Shown: one piece after another, positions 48,323 to 57,160 of the stretch
Numbering within the stretch: position 1 is the stretch's first letter
Layout: each line of letters begins with the position of its first letter
Origin: Burkholderia multivorans ATCC BAA-247
GTDB taxonomy: Bacteria > Pseudomonadota > Gammaproteobacteria > Burkholderiales > Burkholderiaceae
Direction of reading: 5' to 3'
DNA: 64,000 bases
Assembly (NCBI RefSeq): GCF_000959525.1
Contig: NZ_CP009831.1
Location: 868,001-932,000 of the forward strand
Made by a program: the position numbers and the translations under genes
Notes under the pieces: model-generated
What the model was told of the DNA's origin: nothing
Seen by the model: only the letters and a program-made list of their open reading frames with translations
Database searches by the model: none

Positions 48323-49495
48323 ATGATTCGACGAATTCTTGCGGTCCGCTGGACGGGGCGTGCGGTGACGGCGGTATCGTTGCTGTTCGCCGGCGCGTTC
48401 GCGATCGGCTCGTACGCGCACGCTGCGTCGCCGGGCGGCCGCACGCAACTGGTTTATGTGGGAACCCAACAGGCCCGGATTTACGCGCTGCGCTTCGACC
48501 CGTCGACGGGTTCACTGGCCGCGATCGGCCCGGTCGCGAAAGGGATCAACGCAACCTGGGTGGAGAGCGACCCGCGAAGACCGGTGATCTACGCGGTCGA
48601 CGACGACAAGTCGCGGGAAGGAAGCGTTACCGCGTACGCCGCGGACCGGGAAACAGGGGCGTTGACCGAACTGAACCGCGTCGATTCGGCAGGGCGCGGG
48701 ACGACCCATCTTTCGCTCGACATGCGGTCGCGGACGTTGCTGGCCGCGAGCTACGACAGCGGCACCGTGTCGAGCATCACGCTCGAACCGGATGGCAGTC
48801 TTGGCGCGCGCGCGTCGACCGTGCGCGACGTGGGCTCCGGTCCGAATGTGCGCCGGCAGGCCAGCGCGCATGCACACAATGCAGTCGTGGATCCGTCCGG
48901 CCGATACGTGCTCGTCCCCGATCTCGGTGCGGACCGCGTGTTCGTGTACGGGTTCGATGCGGCGACGCGCGCACTGCTGCCGGACGATGCCGACCCGCCG
49001 CGTACGTTCTCGGCGCCGGCCGGCAGCGGGCCGCGTCATCTCGTATTCGGCCCCGACGGTCGGTTCGCGTATCTGATCACCGAACTGAGCGGCGAAATTT
49101 TCGTGCTGCGCTGGGAGGCCGCGCAAGGACGCCTCGCGGCGGTGCAGACGGTGCCGCTCGGCAGCGCTTCATTCGGCGGCACGAAGAGCGGAGCAGAGGT
49201 CGTGATCAGCGGCGACGGACGCTTCGTCTACGCACAGGACAGGGCAGAGGACACGCTCGTCGTCTACCGCGTCGATCGCGACTCCGGCGAGCTCAGCGAG
49301 CTGCAGCGTATTGCGAGCGGCGGCGCGCGGCCTTGGGGCATGACGCTCGATCCGTCGGGCCGCTGGTTGTTCGTCGCGAATCAGCACAGCGGAAACGTTG
49401 CCGTGTTCAGCGTCGATCCGGCTTCCGGCAAACTCGCCGCGACCGGTGCGACAGCGGAGGTGCCGACGGCAGTCAGCGTCGCGTTCGTCAGATGA
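48323..49495 (+). CDS. Secreted lactonase-family beta-propeller protein
   Basis: A 390-residue protein with a signal peptide (RWTGRAVTAVSLLFAGAFAI, ending AHAAS) and a seven-bladed propeller of the YbhE/6-phosphogluconolactonase and carboxymuconate-cyclase family (QLVYVGTQQARIYALRFD, SAHAHNAVVDPSGRYVLVPD, GPRHLVFGPDGRFAYLITEL, WLFVANQHSGNVAVFSVD). Most family members act in the cytosol; export here suggests a periplasmic lactone substrate or a binding role. The ATG at 48323 follows GGAGGAG. It lies 151 bases after the AraC-type gene on the same strand. Confidence 0.85.
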   Translation: MIRRILAVRWTGRAVTAVSLLFAGAFAIGSYAHAASPGGRTQLVYVGTQQARIYALRFDPSTGSLAAIGPVAKGINATWVESDPRRPVIYAVDDDKSREGSVTAYAADRETGALTELNRVDSAGRGTTHLSLDMRSRTLLAASYDSGTVSSITLEPDGSLGARASTVRDVGSGPNVRRQASAHAHNAVVDPSGRYVLVPDLGADRVFVYGFDAATRALLPDDADPPRTFSAPAGSGPRHLVFGPDGRFAYLITELSGEIFVLRWEAAQGRLAAVQTVPLGSASFGGTKSGAEVVISGDGRFVYAQDRAEDTLVVYRVDRDSGELSELQRIASGGARPWGMTLDPSGRWLFVANQHSGNVAVFSVDPASGKLAATGATAEVPTAVSVAFVR

Positions 49496-49549
49496 GTCCG
49501 TAACAACGTCCAGGCACGCTCCGAGCGCAGGTCAGTCTCCGTACAGGGG

Positions 49550-49571
49550 AAAAAAACGGGCAAAGAGCCCG
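49550..49571 (-). terminator. Terminator-like hairpin on the minus strand
   Basis: Read on the minus strand, CGGGC-TCTTT-GCCCG is followed by seven T. No gene on the minus strand leads into it, so it may stop antisense transcription or be fortuitous. It lies 54 bases after the lactonase-like stop. Confidence 0.35.
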
Positions 49572-49582
49572 GCTGCTAACGC

Positions 49583-49623
49583 GTTAACCAATTGCTCCAC
49601 CGGGACGCCGCATTTCTCAATGG
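49583..49623. promoter_or_regulatory. LysR-type operator candidate (site A) upstream of porin
   Basis: The 41-bp stretch starts GTTAACCAATTGCTC and ends ATTTCTCAATGG. It aligns without gaps to 53049-53089 (site B), with about 29 identical bases by hand count. It lies 84 bp before the porin start. Confidence 0.5.
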
Positions 49624-49707
49624 CGTCGCCGTGGCGCATGGGCAAAACTTTCATCGCGTTACAAACAAAAAACGGGTTCCCCGACCCTTCAGGAGACAGC
49701 AATAATC

Positions 49708-50853
49708 ATGGGACACAGGACCGCAACTTTCGCGTGCGCGGCGTTGACCTGTATTGCGCCCACGCTGGCGCATGCCGGAGACGAAGCCGCGGCCGACAGC
49801 CGATTCGCCGGGACCAGTGCGGTGACGATGTACGGACTGATCGACCAGGGCCTCGAGTACGTCAACAACGTGGCGCAAGGCAAAAACGGCACTACCCACG
49901 TTTTCCGCATGGGCGACGGCACTGCGACGTCCTACTTCGGCATTCGCGGCACGGAAGATCTGGGCGGCGGTACCAAGGCCATTTTCGATTTGCAGGGCGG
50001 CTTCATGCCGAGCAACGGAAGCTCGAGGCAGGGCGGACGGCTGTTCGGGCGGCAATCGTACGTGGGCCTCGACGGAAGATTCGGTCGCATCACGTTCGGC
50101 CGTCAGTACACGATGCGCTTTTATGCGATTTCCTTCATCAATCCGTTCGGCACGGGCGCTCAAGGCTTGACCACGCTCGATAACGGAATCGCAAACGCCC
50201 GGGCGGACAACTCGATCAGCTACCGCTTTTTTTACGGCCCGTTCGAAACGGGCGTGAACTACAGCTTCGGTCGCGATGCGGTGAACGGCAATCCCGCCAC
50301 GGCCGCCGCTGCCAATTGCCCCGGACAAACGACACCGTCGAACGAATGCCGCGAATACTCCGTGATGGCCAAATACGATGGAGGGTTCTGGGGGCTGGCG
50401 ACTTCGTACGAGCGGAATTATGGCGGCACGTCCGGGACTTTCGGCGGGCTCACGTCGCCGAAGCTCACGGATAGCCGTTTCTCCCTGGGAGGCTACTTCA
50501 AGCTCTCCAAGGCCAAGGTTGGCGTGGGCTGGATCAGGCGCGACGACGAGGGCCTCGCCACGCCAAAGAGCAACTTGCTCTGGGTGACGGGCACGGTGCC
50601 GGTGACGCCTTTCCTGCATGTGGACGGCATGGTCGCGCAGCTGAAATACGATCACTCGCGCAACAAGGCGCTGGTGTTGGTGTTGCGCGGCGAATACCTG
50701 CTGTCGAAGCGCACGCTCGTTTATGTGACGGCCGAACGCATTCACAACTACGGCAATCTCGCGCTCGCGGCGACGACCATTACGGCCGTGCCGACGCCGC
50801 CCGCGGGCAGTTCGCAGCTGTCGGTCATCACCGGTATCCGGCATACGTTCTGA
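49708..50853 (+). CDS. Gram-negative porin
   Basis: A 381-residue outer-membrane porin with the signal peptide ending LAHAGD. The mature region includes SAVTMYGLIDQGLEYVNNV, GTEDLGGGTKAIFDLQGGF, LFGRQSYVGL and ITFGRQYT, and the C-terminus is GIRHTF. It contains an extra loop with two Cys (ANCPGQTTPSNECRE, about residues 200-214) that could form a disulfide. It is more distant from the other two porins of this region. Site A upstream suggests LysR control together with the Tct transporter. Confidence 0.92.
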   Translation: MGHRTATFACAALTCIAPTLAHAGDEAAADSRFAGTSAVTMYGLIDQGLEYVNNVAQGKNGTTHVFRMGDGTATSYFGIRGTEDLGGGTKAIFDLQGGFMPSNGSSRQGGRLFGRQSYVGLDGRFGRITFGRQYTMRFYAISFINPFGTGAQGLTTLDNGIANARADNSISYRFFYGPFETGVNYSFGRDAVNGNPATAAAANCPGQTTPSNECREYSVMAKYDGGFWGLATSYERNYGGTSGTFGGLTSPKLTDSRFSLGGYFKLSKAKVGVGWIRRDDEGLATPKSNLLWVTGTVPVTPFLHVDGMVAQLKYDHSRNKALVLVLRGEYLLSKRTLVYVTAERIHNYGNLALAATTITAVPTPPAGSSQLSVITGIRHTF

Positions 50854-50920
50854 CGTGAACGCCGCGTAACGTGAACCGCCCCGAACGCGCAGCGCCGGGC
50901 GGTTCCCTGTTGTCGGTTGT

Positions 50921-51937
50921 TCAAACCGGAAGTTTGGCCGCAGCGGCAGCGGCCGACATGTCGGCTACATCCGCGAACGGCTGCTTGTGCCGGAGGATCC
51001 CCACGCCGACGAACATGTCCTGCAGATAGCCGATGTCGTCGGGCGTAAGCGTCAAGTCTCGCGAGTACGGTCGGTCTGTCTGGTTGAAATCCCAGATCGC
51101 CTGTGCCGATGCGCCGTCGAATCGTTTCTGCGCGCGTTTTCGTGCGTCGAAGAACGCGTCGTGCGACGCAGGGGACATCAGAAATTCGTAGAGTGCGCCG
51201 TACGCGGCCATGACCGCCACCATGGCTTCGTGCTTGTCGCGCAGGGCGGCATTCGATGCATAAGCCGTCTGAAAAATGCAGCGAGGCAGCGCTTCCCACA
51301 GATTGGCTTCCCGAATCGCCGTGAGCCCGTTGCCGTCGTTGCGGTGCGAAATGCTTGCACAGCACGCGTCGGCTTCACCGTTCACGACCGCCGCATAGCA
51401 TTGGTCGTTGCTGCCCTTGTCGACGAAGCGGACCTGCGAAGCATCGATGCCTTTTTCCTTCAGCAATTGCAGCATCAGCGTGTGCAGCAGGCCGAGCGCC
51501 GGCCCGACCGCGACCGTTTTGCCCTTCAATCCGGCCAGGCTTTCGACCTCGCCGGGCCGCGCGTATACCGTCAGCGCGCATTTGCGCATTCCCGCTCCGA
51601 CGATCTTCACAGGTGCGCCTCGTTCGATGCGCGACAGCACGCCGTCGTAGCCCGAGACCATGCAGAGGTCCGCCGTACCGGCTTCAATTGCATTGAACGG
51701 GCCGGCGACGCCGGGTACCTGCATGATCGACGCGTTCACGCCGAATCGCCGGAAGTAGCCCATTTCATCGATCAACGCGTTAAGGGTTGCGTTTTCGAGG
51801 CCAGGGTTGCTGACGATGCGGATCCGCGTGTCGGCGGCCCGTGCGCGCAAGGGTGCGGCTATCCTGCTGGCAGCGACGCTGAGGCCGACGAGACCCGCGT
51901 TGCGCAGGAAGCGTCGTCGGGCGAAAGGCTGGGTCAT
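50921..51937 (-). CDS. ABC-type substrate-binding protein, NMT1/SsuA-like (orphan)
   Basis: A 338-residue periplasmic type-2 binding protein with a twin-arginine signal (ARRRFLRNAGLVG, ending RARAAD). The mature part has IRIVSNPGLENATLNALIDE, MGYFRRFGV and GLKGKTVAVGPALGLLHTLM. The family binds sulfonates, thiamine precursors, nitrate or aromatic acids. No permease or ATPase is adjacent, so it may work with a distant transporter. The ATG at 51937 is the likely start. It is divergent from the first LysR gene, with a shared operator candidate between them. Confidence 0.87.
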   Translation of the reverse strand: MTQPFARRRFLRNAGLVGLSVAASRIAAPLRARAADTRIRIVSNPGLENATLNALIDEMGYFRRFGVNASIMQVPGVAGPFNAIEAGTADLCMVSGYDGVLSRIERGAPVKIVGAGMRKCALTVYARPGEVESLAGLKGKTVAVGPALGLLHTLMLQLLKEKGIDASQVRFVDKGSNDQCYAAVVNGEADACCASISHRNDGNGLTAIREANLWEALPRCIFQTAYASNAALRDKHEAMVAVMAAYGALYEFLMSPASHDAFFDARKRAQKRFDGASAQAIWDFNQTDRPYSRDLTLTPDDIGYLQDMFVGVGILRHKQPFADVADMSAAAAAAKLPV

Positions 51938-51995
51938 CGGTCGGTCCGCTATGAGTGGTGCGGACCGTAATGTGGCAGAAAGCTGACCACGGAGG

Positions 51996-52027
51996 CAATT
52001 GAGTAAAATGGCCGTTGACTTAACCGG
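51996..52027. promoter_or_regulatory. LysR-type operator candidate (site C) in divergent promoter
   Basis: On the minus strand it starts CCGGTTAAGTCAACGG and ends TTTTACTCAATTG. GTTAAGTC-N12-A-TCAAT-G is shared with site D (58741-58769), and the TCAATTG end with site B. It sits between the orphan binding-protein gene and lysR1. Confidence 0.5.
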
Positions 52028-52058
52028 CTGGTGAAGGCTACACAACGGGGGAGAGAAC

Positions 52059-53027
52059 GTGTCAGAGCTCGACTGGTACCTTCAGGTCAACCTGAAAGCG
52101 CGGCACATGCATCTCGTCGTGGCGATCGATACCTACCGAAACCTGACGCAGGTAGCAGAAGTCACGCATGTGACGGTACCGGCGGTGTCGAAGTCGCTGG
52201 CCGAACTGGAGCGCGGGCTGGGGCTCACGCTGTTCTCTCGCACGGCTCACGGTCTCGTGCCGACGCCATACGGCGAGTGCCTGGTGCGACGCGCGCGCGA
52301 ACTGGTCGCCATCCTCCATCAAACGCGCGACGAACTGAAGGCGCTGAGTTCCGGAACCGAAGGGAAGGTGCGCATCGGCATGTTGCCGGCGTCGGCTTCC
52401 GTGCTGCTGCCGGAGGCGCTCAGCCTGTTGAAGCAACGCTCGCCGGGCACCAACGTGGCCGTGATGGAGGGGACGACGTCATGGCTGCTTCCCGAGCTGT
52501 GGCAAGGCCATCTGGACCTGGTCGTGGGTCGTCTGCCGCCGCCGGATACGCTCAGCAGTTTCGTGGAAAAGGAACTGCTCGAAGACCCGGTGACGCTCGT
52601 CACCGGCTGTCACCATCCGCTCGCGCGCAGAAAGAGCGTGAAATGGTCGGACCTCGAACCGTACCCGTGGATTCTTCCGCCACCCGGCTCGATCCTGCGT
52701 GATCCGCTCGAGCGCGTGCTCGAGGCGCATGGGGTGGCGCTCGCGAACAACTACATCGAAACGCTGTCGATCCATGTGGTGCGCGCGCATCTTCAGGTCT
52801 CCGACTGCATCGCCGTGATGGCCGATACGCCCGCCAACGATTCCGCACAGCCGCTGCACACGCTGCCGTTGAGCCTGCCGAGGCTGCTGCGCCCGTCCGG
52901 CGTGCTGTGGAATCGCAGCCGCGGTCTCACGCCGAGCGCACAACTCGTGGTGGCATGTCTCGAAGAGGCCGCACCGCGCGTTGCGGCACGCAGCCAGCGG
53001 GCGCGCCGATCGCTCAAGTCTGCATGA
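52059..53027 (+). CDS. LysR-family transcriptional regulator, copy 1
   Basis: A 322-residue LysR protein of the GalR/PcaQ-like group that starts VSELDWYLQVNLKARHMHL. The helix-turn-helix covers about residues 20-45 (RNLTQVAEVTHVTVPAVSKS), then GLTLFSRTAHGLVPTPYGE, then the effector domain. GTG start with GGGAGAG upstream. It is strikingly like the regulator at 57729; the DNA-binding domains differ in only a few residues, so they probably see the same operator. It is divergent from the orphan binding protein and upstream of the Tct genes. Confidence 0.92.
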   Translation: MSELDWYLQVNLKARHMHLVVAIDTYRNLTQVAEVTHVTVPAVSKSLAELERGLGLTLFSRTAHGLVPTPYGECLVRRARELVAILHQTRDELKALSSGTEGKVRIGMLPASASVLLPEALSLLKQRSPGTNVAVMEGTTSWLLPELWQGHLDLVVGRLPPPDTLSSFVEKELLEDPVTLVTGCHHPLARRKSVKWSDLEPYPWILPPPGSILRDPLERVLEAHGVALANNYIETLSIHVVRAHLQVSDCIAVMADTPANDSAQPLHTLPLSLPRLLRPSGVLWNRSRGLTPSAQLVVACLEEAAPRVAARSQRARRSLKSA

Positions 53028-53048
53028 TCGCGGGGGCCGCCGCGGGCG

Positions 53049-53089
53049 CTTAACCGTTTGCTCAAGCCCGCCGCCATTTTTCTCAATTG
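53049..53089. promoter_or_regulatory. LysR-type operator candidate (site B) upstream of tctC-like gene
   Basis: The 41-bp stretch starts CTTAACCGTTTGCTC and ends ATTTTTCTCAATTG, matching site A without gaps. It is 62 bp before the binding-protein start and just after the lysR1 stop. Confidence 0.5.
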
Positions 53090-53151
53090 ATGACCGTTCG
53101 CACGCTGGCCAGAATCCGGGTGAGCAGTCATTAATTGGAGACACGACGACC

Positions 53152-54192
53152 ATGAAGTACTGGAGCGCCATTCGCGCTTGCGCGGCATTGATCGGCATGG
53201 CCGCCATGGCGCTCGCCACGCAGGCTTACGGTCAGTCGGTCGAGCGCTTCTATCATGGCAAGACGGTGACGCTCGTCGTCAGCGCGGACGCGGGAACCCC
53301 CACCGACATCATCGCGCGTCAGTTCGCGCGCTTCTTTGTGAACTACCTGCCCGGCAAGCCGCATGCCGTGGTCATGAACGTCGTGGGCGCGGGCGGCATG
53401 GTGGCGGCGGCATCGCTGCAGTCGAGGCAGCCGGACGACGGCACGGTTATCGGTTTTCTGCAGCGCAATAATCTCTACATCCCGTTGCTCGATCCGCGCC
53501 AGAACCGCTTCGACCCGCGCGAGGTGCGCTGGCTCGGCAGCCTGAACAAGGTCGACTACTGCATCGTGTCCATGACGCGCTCCGGCGTGACGAGCGCAGC
53601 CGACCTCACGAAGAAAAAGATGTACATCGGCGCCACGGGCTTCGCAAACGAAGACCGCACGCTGCCCGCGCTGCTCGACGAGTATCTGGGCGCAAAGATG
53701 AGCATCGTGCCGGGATACACGGGACGCGGCGAAGTCTATCTGGCGATGCAGCGGGGCGAAGTGGACGGCTGGGCGTCCACGATCGACGGGCTGCAGCAAG
53801 GCGAGCCGGTGCGCATGCTCGCCAGCGGCAAGATGAAGGTGCTGTTGCATCTTGGCTGGACCAGCCCGGCGCCGTTCGCCGACGCGCCGAACCTGAGCGC
53901 GTACATCACCGACCCCGACGTGAAGGCGCTCTTCAATCTGTTTTTGCTGCCGTTCGATGCCGGGCGCCCGATTGCGGTGCCGAAGGGCGTGCCCGCGGAT
54001 CGCCTGAATGCGCTGCGCGAGGCGTTCGCCAAAACGATCGCCGATCCCGCGTTCATCGCGGCGATGAAAAACTCGGGCTTCCCGCCCGATCCGATCGACG
54101 GGAACGCGGTGGAACAGATTGTCGGCAAGCTCTATGCGACGCCACGAGCGCAGATCGATGCGGCACGCAAGCTCATCTTCAGTTCGCCCTGA
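53152..54192 (+). CDS. TctC/Bug-type tripartite transporter substrate-binding protein
   Basis: A 346-residue periplasmic protein with a Sec signal (ACAALIGMAAMALATQAYGQ). The mature part has the Bug-type fold: YHGKTVTLVVSADAGTPTDI, NVVGAGGMVAAASLQS, LTKKKMYIGATG and VPKGVPADRLNALREAF. It binds carboxylates for the TctAB permease encoded two genes downstream. The family pocket usually holds a di- or tricarboxylate, which suits an aromatic polycarboxylate or its ring-cleavage products. GGAGACACG precedes the ATG. Confidence 0.9.
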   Translation: MKYWSAIRACAALIGMAAMALATQAYGQSVERFYHGKTVTLVVSADAGTPTDIIARQFARFFVNYLPGKPHAVVMNVVGAGGMVAAASLQSRQPDDGTVIGFLQRNNLYIPLLDPRQNRFDPREVRWLGSLNKVDYCIVSMTRSGVTSAADLTKKKMYIGATGFANEDRTLPALLDEYLGAKMSIVPGYTGRGEVYLAMQRGEVDGWASTIDGLQQGEPVRMLASGKMKVLLHLGWTSPAPFADAPNLSAYITDPDVKALFNLFLLPFDAGRPIAVPKGVPADRLNALREAFAKTIADPAFIAAMKNSGFPPDPIDGNAVEQIVGKLYATPRAQIDAARKLIFSSP

Positions 54193-54222
54193 ACGCTTAA
54201 TCAACTCGACGCTGGATAGTCC

Positions 54223-55077
54223 ATGACCCCCGAAATTATCGACATTCATCCGCACATCATTTCGACGGATACCGCACGCTACCCGATCGCGCCGCAGCAC
54301 GGACATCGCTCGACATGGTCGGCCACGCGTCCGATCACGTTCGAGCAACTCGTTGCCGAAATGGACGAGGCGGGCGTCGCCAAGGCCGCCATCGTGCATT
54401 CGTCGACGACCTACGGCCACAACAACGCCTACGTCGCCGACAGTGTTGCACGCGACCCGAGGCGGTTCACCGGCGTGTACTCGTTCGACCTGCTCGCGCC
54501 GGATGCATTGAAGACCTTCGACTACTGGCTCGCGCACGGCATGGGCGGCATCCGTCTCTTCACCGGCGGCGCGACGCACCAGAGCGACGGCAGCTGGCTT
54601 GTCGACCCGGCGACGTTCCCGATCTGGGAGCGCTGCGCGGAGCTTGGCATGACGATGGCGGTGCAGACCACGCCGGACGGTCTCTCGATGGTCGCCGAGC
54701 TCGCGCGGCGCTTTCCGGCAGTCAGGATCGCGCTGGATCACTGCGCGCGGCCCGATATCGAGGAGGGGCCGCCGTATGCGCGCTGCGCTGGTCTGTTCGA
54801 CCTTGCGAAATACGACAACGTGTACATGAAGATCACGCCGCGTACCTTCGATCTGGCACAAGCAGCGCCCGGCGGCGCCGATGCCTTTTTCCCGCATCTC
54901 GTGAAGATATTTGGCGCGGATCACCTGGCATTCGGTTCGAACTATCCGGCATCGGCAGGGCCTTTGAAGAAGCTGATCGATCAGGGGCATGCGTGCTTCG
55001 CGAGTCTTACCGACGATCAACGCGCATGGGTCTGGGGCCGCACGGCCAAGATTCTCTACCCGTCGCTTGCCGACTGA
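54223..55077 (+). CDS. Amidohydrolase (LigI-like), copy 1
   Basis: A 284-residue TIM-barrel amidohydrolase-2 protein. The N-terminal metal-site motif is DIHPHII, with VHSSTT, LDHCARPD and FGSNYPAS further on (the Asp/Asn region of the C-terminal active site). The group includes 2-pyrone-4,6-dicarboxylate lactonase (LigI), which opens the pyrone made after protocatechuate 4,5-cleavage. It is about half identical to the copy at 60927. It sits between TctC and TctAB genes in one operon, which links transport to catabolism. Confidence 0.87.
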   Translation: MTPEIIDIHPHIISTDTARYPIAPQHGHRSTWSATRPITFEQLVAEMDEAGVAKAAIVHSSTTYGHNNAYVADSVARDPRRFTGVYSFDLLAPDALKTFDYWLAHGMGGIRLFTGGATHQSDGSWLVDPATFPIWERCAELGMTMAVQTTPDGLSMVAELARRFPAVRIALDHCARPDIEEGPPYARCAGLFDLAKYDNVYMKITPRTFDLAQAAPGGADAFFPHLVKIFGADHLAFGSNYPASAGPLKKLIDQGHACFASLTDDQRAWVWGRTAKILYPSLAD

Positions 55078-55125
55078 AACCGGCACAGGTGGACCCAGCG
55101 GTTCGCCCTCTCATCAGGATCACGC

Positions 55126-57132
55126 ATGGAATTTTTCAACGAAGCAACGCTGATGGCGGCAGGCCATGCGCTGACGACGCTCCTGCAATTCAATCGCCTG
55201 ATCTTCCTCGTGCTGGGGGTGGTGGTCGGGCTGTCGATCGGACTGCTGCCGGGCATCGGCGGGTTGACCGGCTTCGCGTTGCTGGTGCCGTTCACCTACA
55301 CGATGGACCCGTATGCGGCCTTTGCGATGCTGCTCGGCATGGCGTCGGTCATTACGACATCCGACGTGATCCCTGCCGTGCTGTTCGGCGTGCCAGGCCA
55401 TGCCGCTTCGCAGGCGACCGTGCTCGACGGCCTGCCGATGACAAAGCGCGGCGAAGCGGCACGCGCCTTGAGCGCGTGCTACACGTCGTCCTTGCTCGGC
55501 GGCCTCATCGGTGCGCTGATTCTCGCGATCTCCCTGCCGCTGGTGCGGCCGTTCGTGCTGTCGATCGGCACGCCCGAAATGCTTGCGCTGACGATCTTCG
55601 GCGTGTCGATGGTCTCTGCACTGTCGGGCAATGCCCCGCTGAGGGGTGTGGTCGCCGCATGCTTCGGCATTCTCGTGGGCATGATCGGGACCAACGTCGC
55701 AACGGGGCAGATGCGCTGGACCGGCAACATCCTTTATCTGCAGGATGGCATTCCGCTCGTGCCGATCATTCTCGGCGTCTTCGCGCTGCCCGAACTGTGC
55801 GAGCTGGCGATACGGCGCACGGCAATCGCGCAGAACGTGCAGTTCAGTTCGCGCAGCGGTATGCGCCAGGGCGTCGTCGACGGATTTCGCAACTGGTTTC
55901 TGATCGTGCGCTGCGGGGGCCTTGGCGCGGTCCTCGGTGCGGTGCCGGGCATTACCGGTGCGGTGACGGACTGGATCGCGTACGGGCATGCATTGCAGAC
56001 GTCGAAGGGCGCGCGCGAAACCTTCAGCACCGGCGACGTCCGCGGCGTGATCGCGCCGGAGGCCGCCAACAACGCGCGCGAAGGCGGGAGCCTCGTACCG
56101 ATGCTGTCGTTCGGCGTGCCCGGCGGTGCAGCACAGGCGATTCTGCTCGGCGCGATGATGGTGCACGGGTTCATCCCCGGGCCGGACATGTTGACGAAAC
56201 ATCTCGACTTCACCTATTCGATGGTCTGGTCGATCGCGCTGGCCAATATTTTCGGCGCGGGCCTGTGCTTCCTGCTGAGCGGGCAATTCGCCAAGGTTTC
56301 GACGCTGCGCTACACGCTGATCCTGCCGATCATCATGCCGATCATCTACGTCGGCGCATTCCAGGGTTCGCGCAGCTGGGGCGACCTGTTCGTGCTGCTG
56401 ATTGCGGGTGTGCTCGGCTGGACGATGAAGCGTCTCAGATGGGCGCGCCCGCCGGTCATTCTCGGTCTCGTGCTGGGCGTGCTGATGGAACGCTATATGT
56501 CCATCTCCTATGTGCGCTACGGAGCGAGCTGGTTGACGCATCCGGTCGTGATGGTCTTGCTCACGCTTGCGGCGCTCGTGTTCTTCAAGCCGTTGTTCAC
56601 TGCGTTGCGCAGCGGCGCACACGCCCGGCTGCGCCCGGGCGCCAGGATCGTCGCGAAACCGGAAGACCTGATGTACGTGTTTTTTATCGGCGTCGGTGCG
56701 TACGTCGTGGCCAGTGCGCAAGGCTGGGTGCTGATGGCCCGCATCGGGCCGACGGTCATCGCCAGCATTCTCGTGATCGCGGGAACGTTGAGTCTTCTTT
56801 ACAAGATATTCGTGATACCGGCTCACGCCGGCGCCGCCGGTGTCGGGGGCGGTATTCACATGGACGTGCCTAGCGATCACGCAGACAAGCTGCCTCCCGG
56901 CACCGAGTTGCTGCGTGCCGCGAAGTTTCTCGGCTGGTTCGTGCTGTTTCTTTTATGCATGTCGGTGATCGGTCTCGTTCCGACCGTGCCGGTCATCATC
57001 GTCGCGTTCATGCGCATCGAGGGACGCGAGCCGTGGCGGCTCAGCCTGATCGTTGCAGCCTGCGTGACGGCGCTGATCTATGGCGTCTTCGAGAAGATCA
57101 TTCACATTCCATGGCCGAGCAGCCTCCTTTGA
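55126..57132 (+). CDS. Tripartite tricarboxylate transporter permease, TctA-TctB fusion
   Basis: A 668-residue membrane protein. Residues 1-500 are TctA: GLLPGIGGLTGFALLVPFTY, VLFGVPGHAASQATVLDGLP, the second repeat GAVPGITGAVTDWIAYGHA and SFGVPGGAAQAILLGAMM. The part from about 515 to the end has about four further helices (MYVFFIGVGAYVVASAQGWV, ILVIAGTLSLLYKIF, FVLFLLCMSVIGLVPT and VTALIYGVFEKIIHIPWP), typical of the small subunit TctB. No separate tctB gene is nearby, which supports a fusion. It probably works with the binding protein at 53152. Confidence 0.92.
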   Translation: MEFFNEATLMAAGHALTTLLQFNRLIFLVLGVVVGLSIGLLPGIGGLTGFALLVPFTYTMDPYAAFAMLLGMASVITTSDVIPAVLFGVPGHAASQATVLDGLPMTKRGEAARALSACYTSSLLGGLIGALILAISLPLVRPFVLSIGTPEMLALTIFGVSMVSALSGNAPLRGVVAACFGILVGMIGTNVATGQMRWTGNILYLQDGIPLVPIILGVFALPELCELAIRRTAIAQNVQFSSRSGMRQGVVDGFRNWFLIVRCGGLGAVLGAVPGITGAVTDWIAYGHALQTSKGARETFSTGDVRGVIAPEAANNAREGGSLVPMLSFGVPGGAAQAILLGAMMVHGFIPGPDMLTKHLDFTYSMVWSIALANIFGAGLCFLLSGQFAKVSTLRYTLILPIIMPIIYVGAFQGSRSWGDLFVLLIAGVLGWTMKRLRWARPPVILGLVLGVLMERYMSISYVRYGASWLTHPVVMVLLTLAALVFFKPLFTALRSGAHARLRPGARIVAKPEDLMYVFFIGVGAYVVASAQGWVLMARIGPTVIASILVIAGTLSLLYKIFVIPAHAGAAGVGGGIHMDVPSDHADKLPPGTELLRAAKFLGWFVLFLLCMSVIGLVPTVPVIIVAFMRIEGREPWRLSLIVAACVTALIYGVFEKIIHIPWPSSLL

Positions 57133-57160
57133 GGACGCAATTTTCACGAAGGATAGACGC

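Noticed and set aside
49571-49612. Sequence that on the minus strand reads like the first half of a tRNA (GGAGCAATTGGTTAACGCG)
   Set aside because: No anticodon arm of proper size or T arm follows; the same stretch aligns without gaps to the promoter element at 53049, so an operator explains it better.
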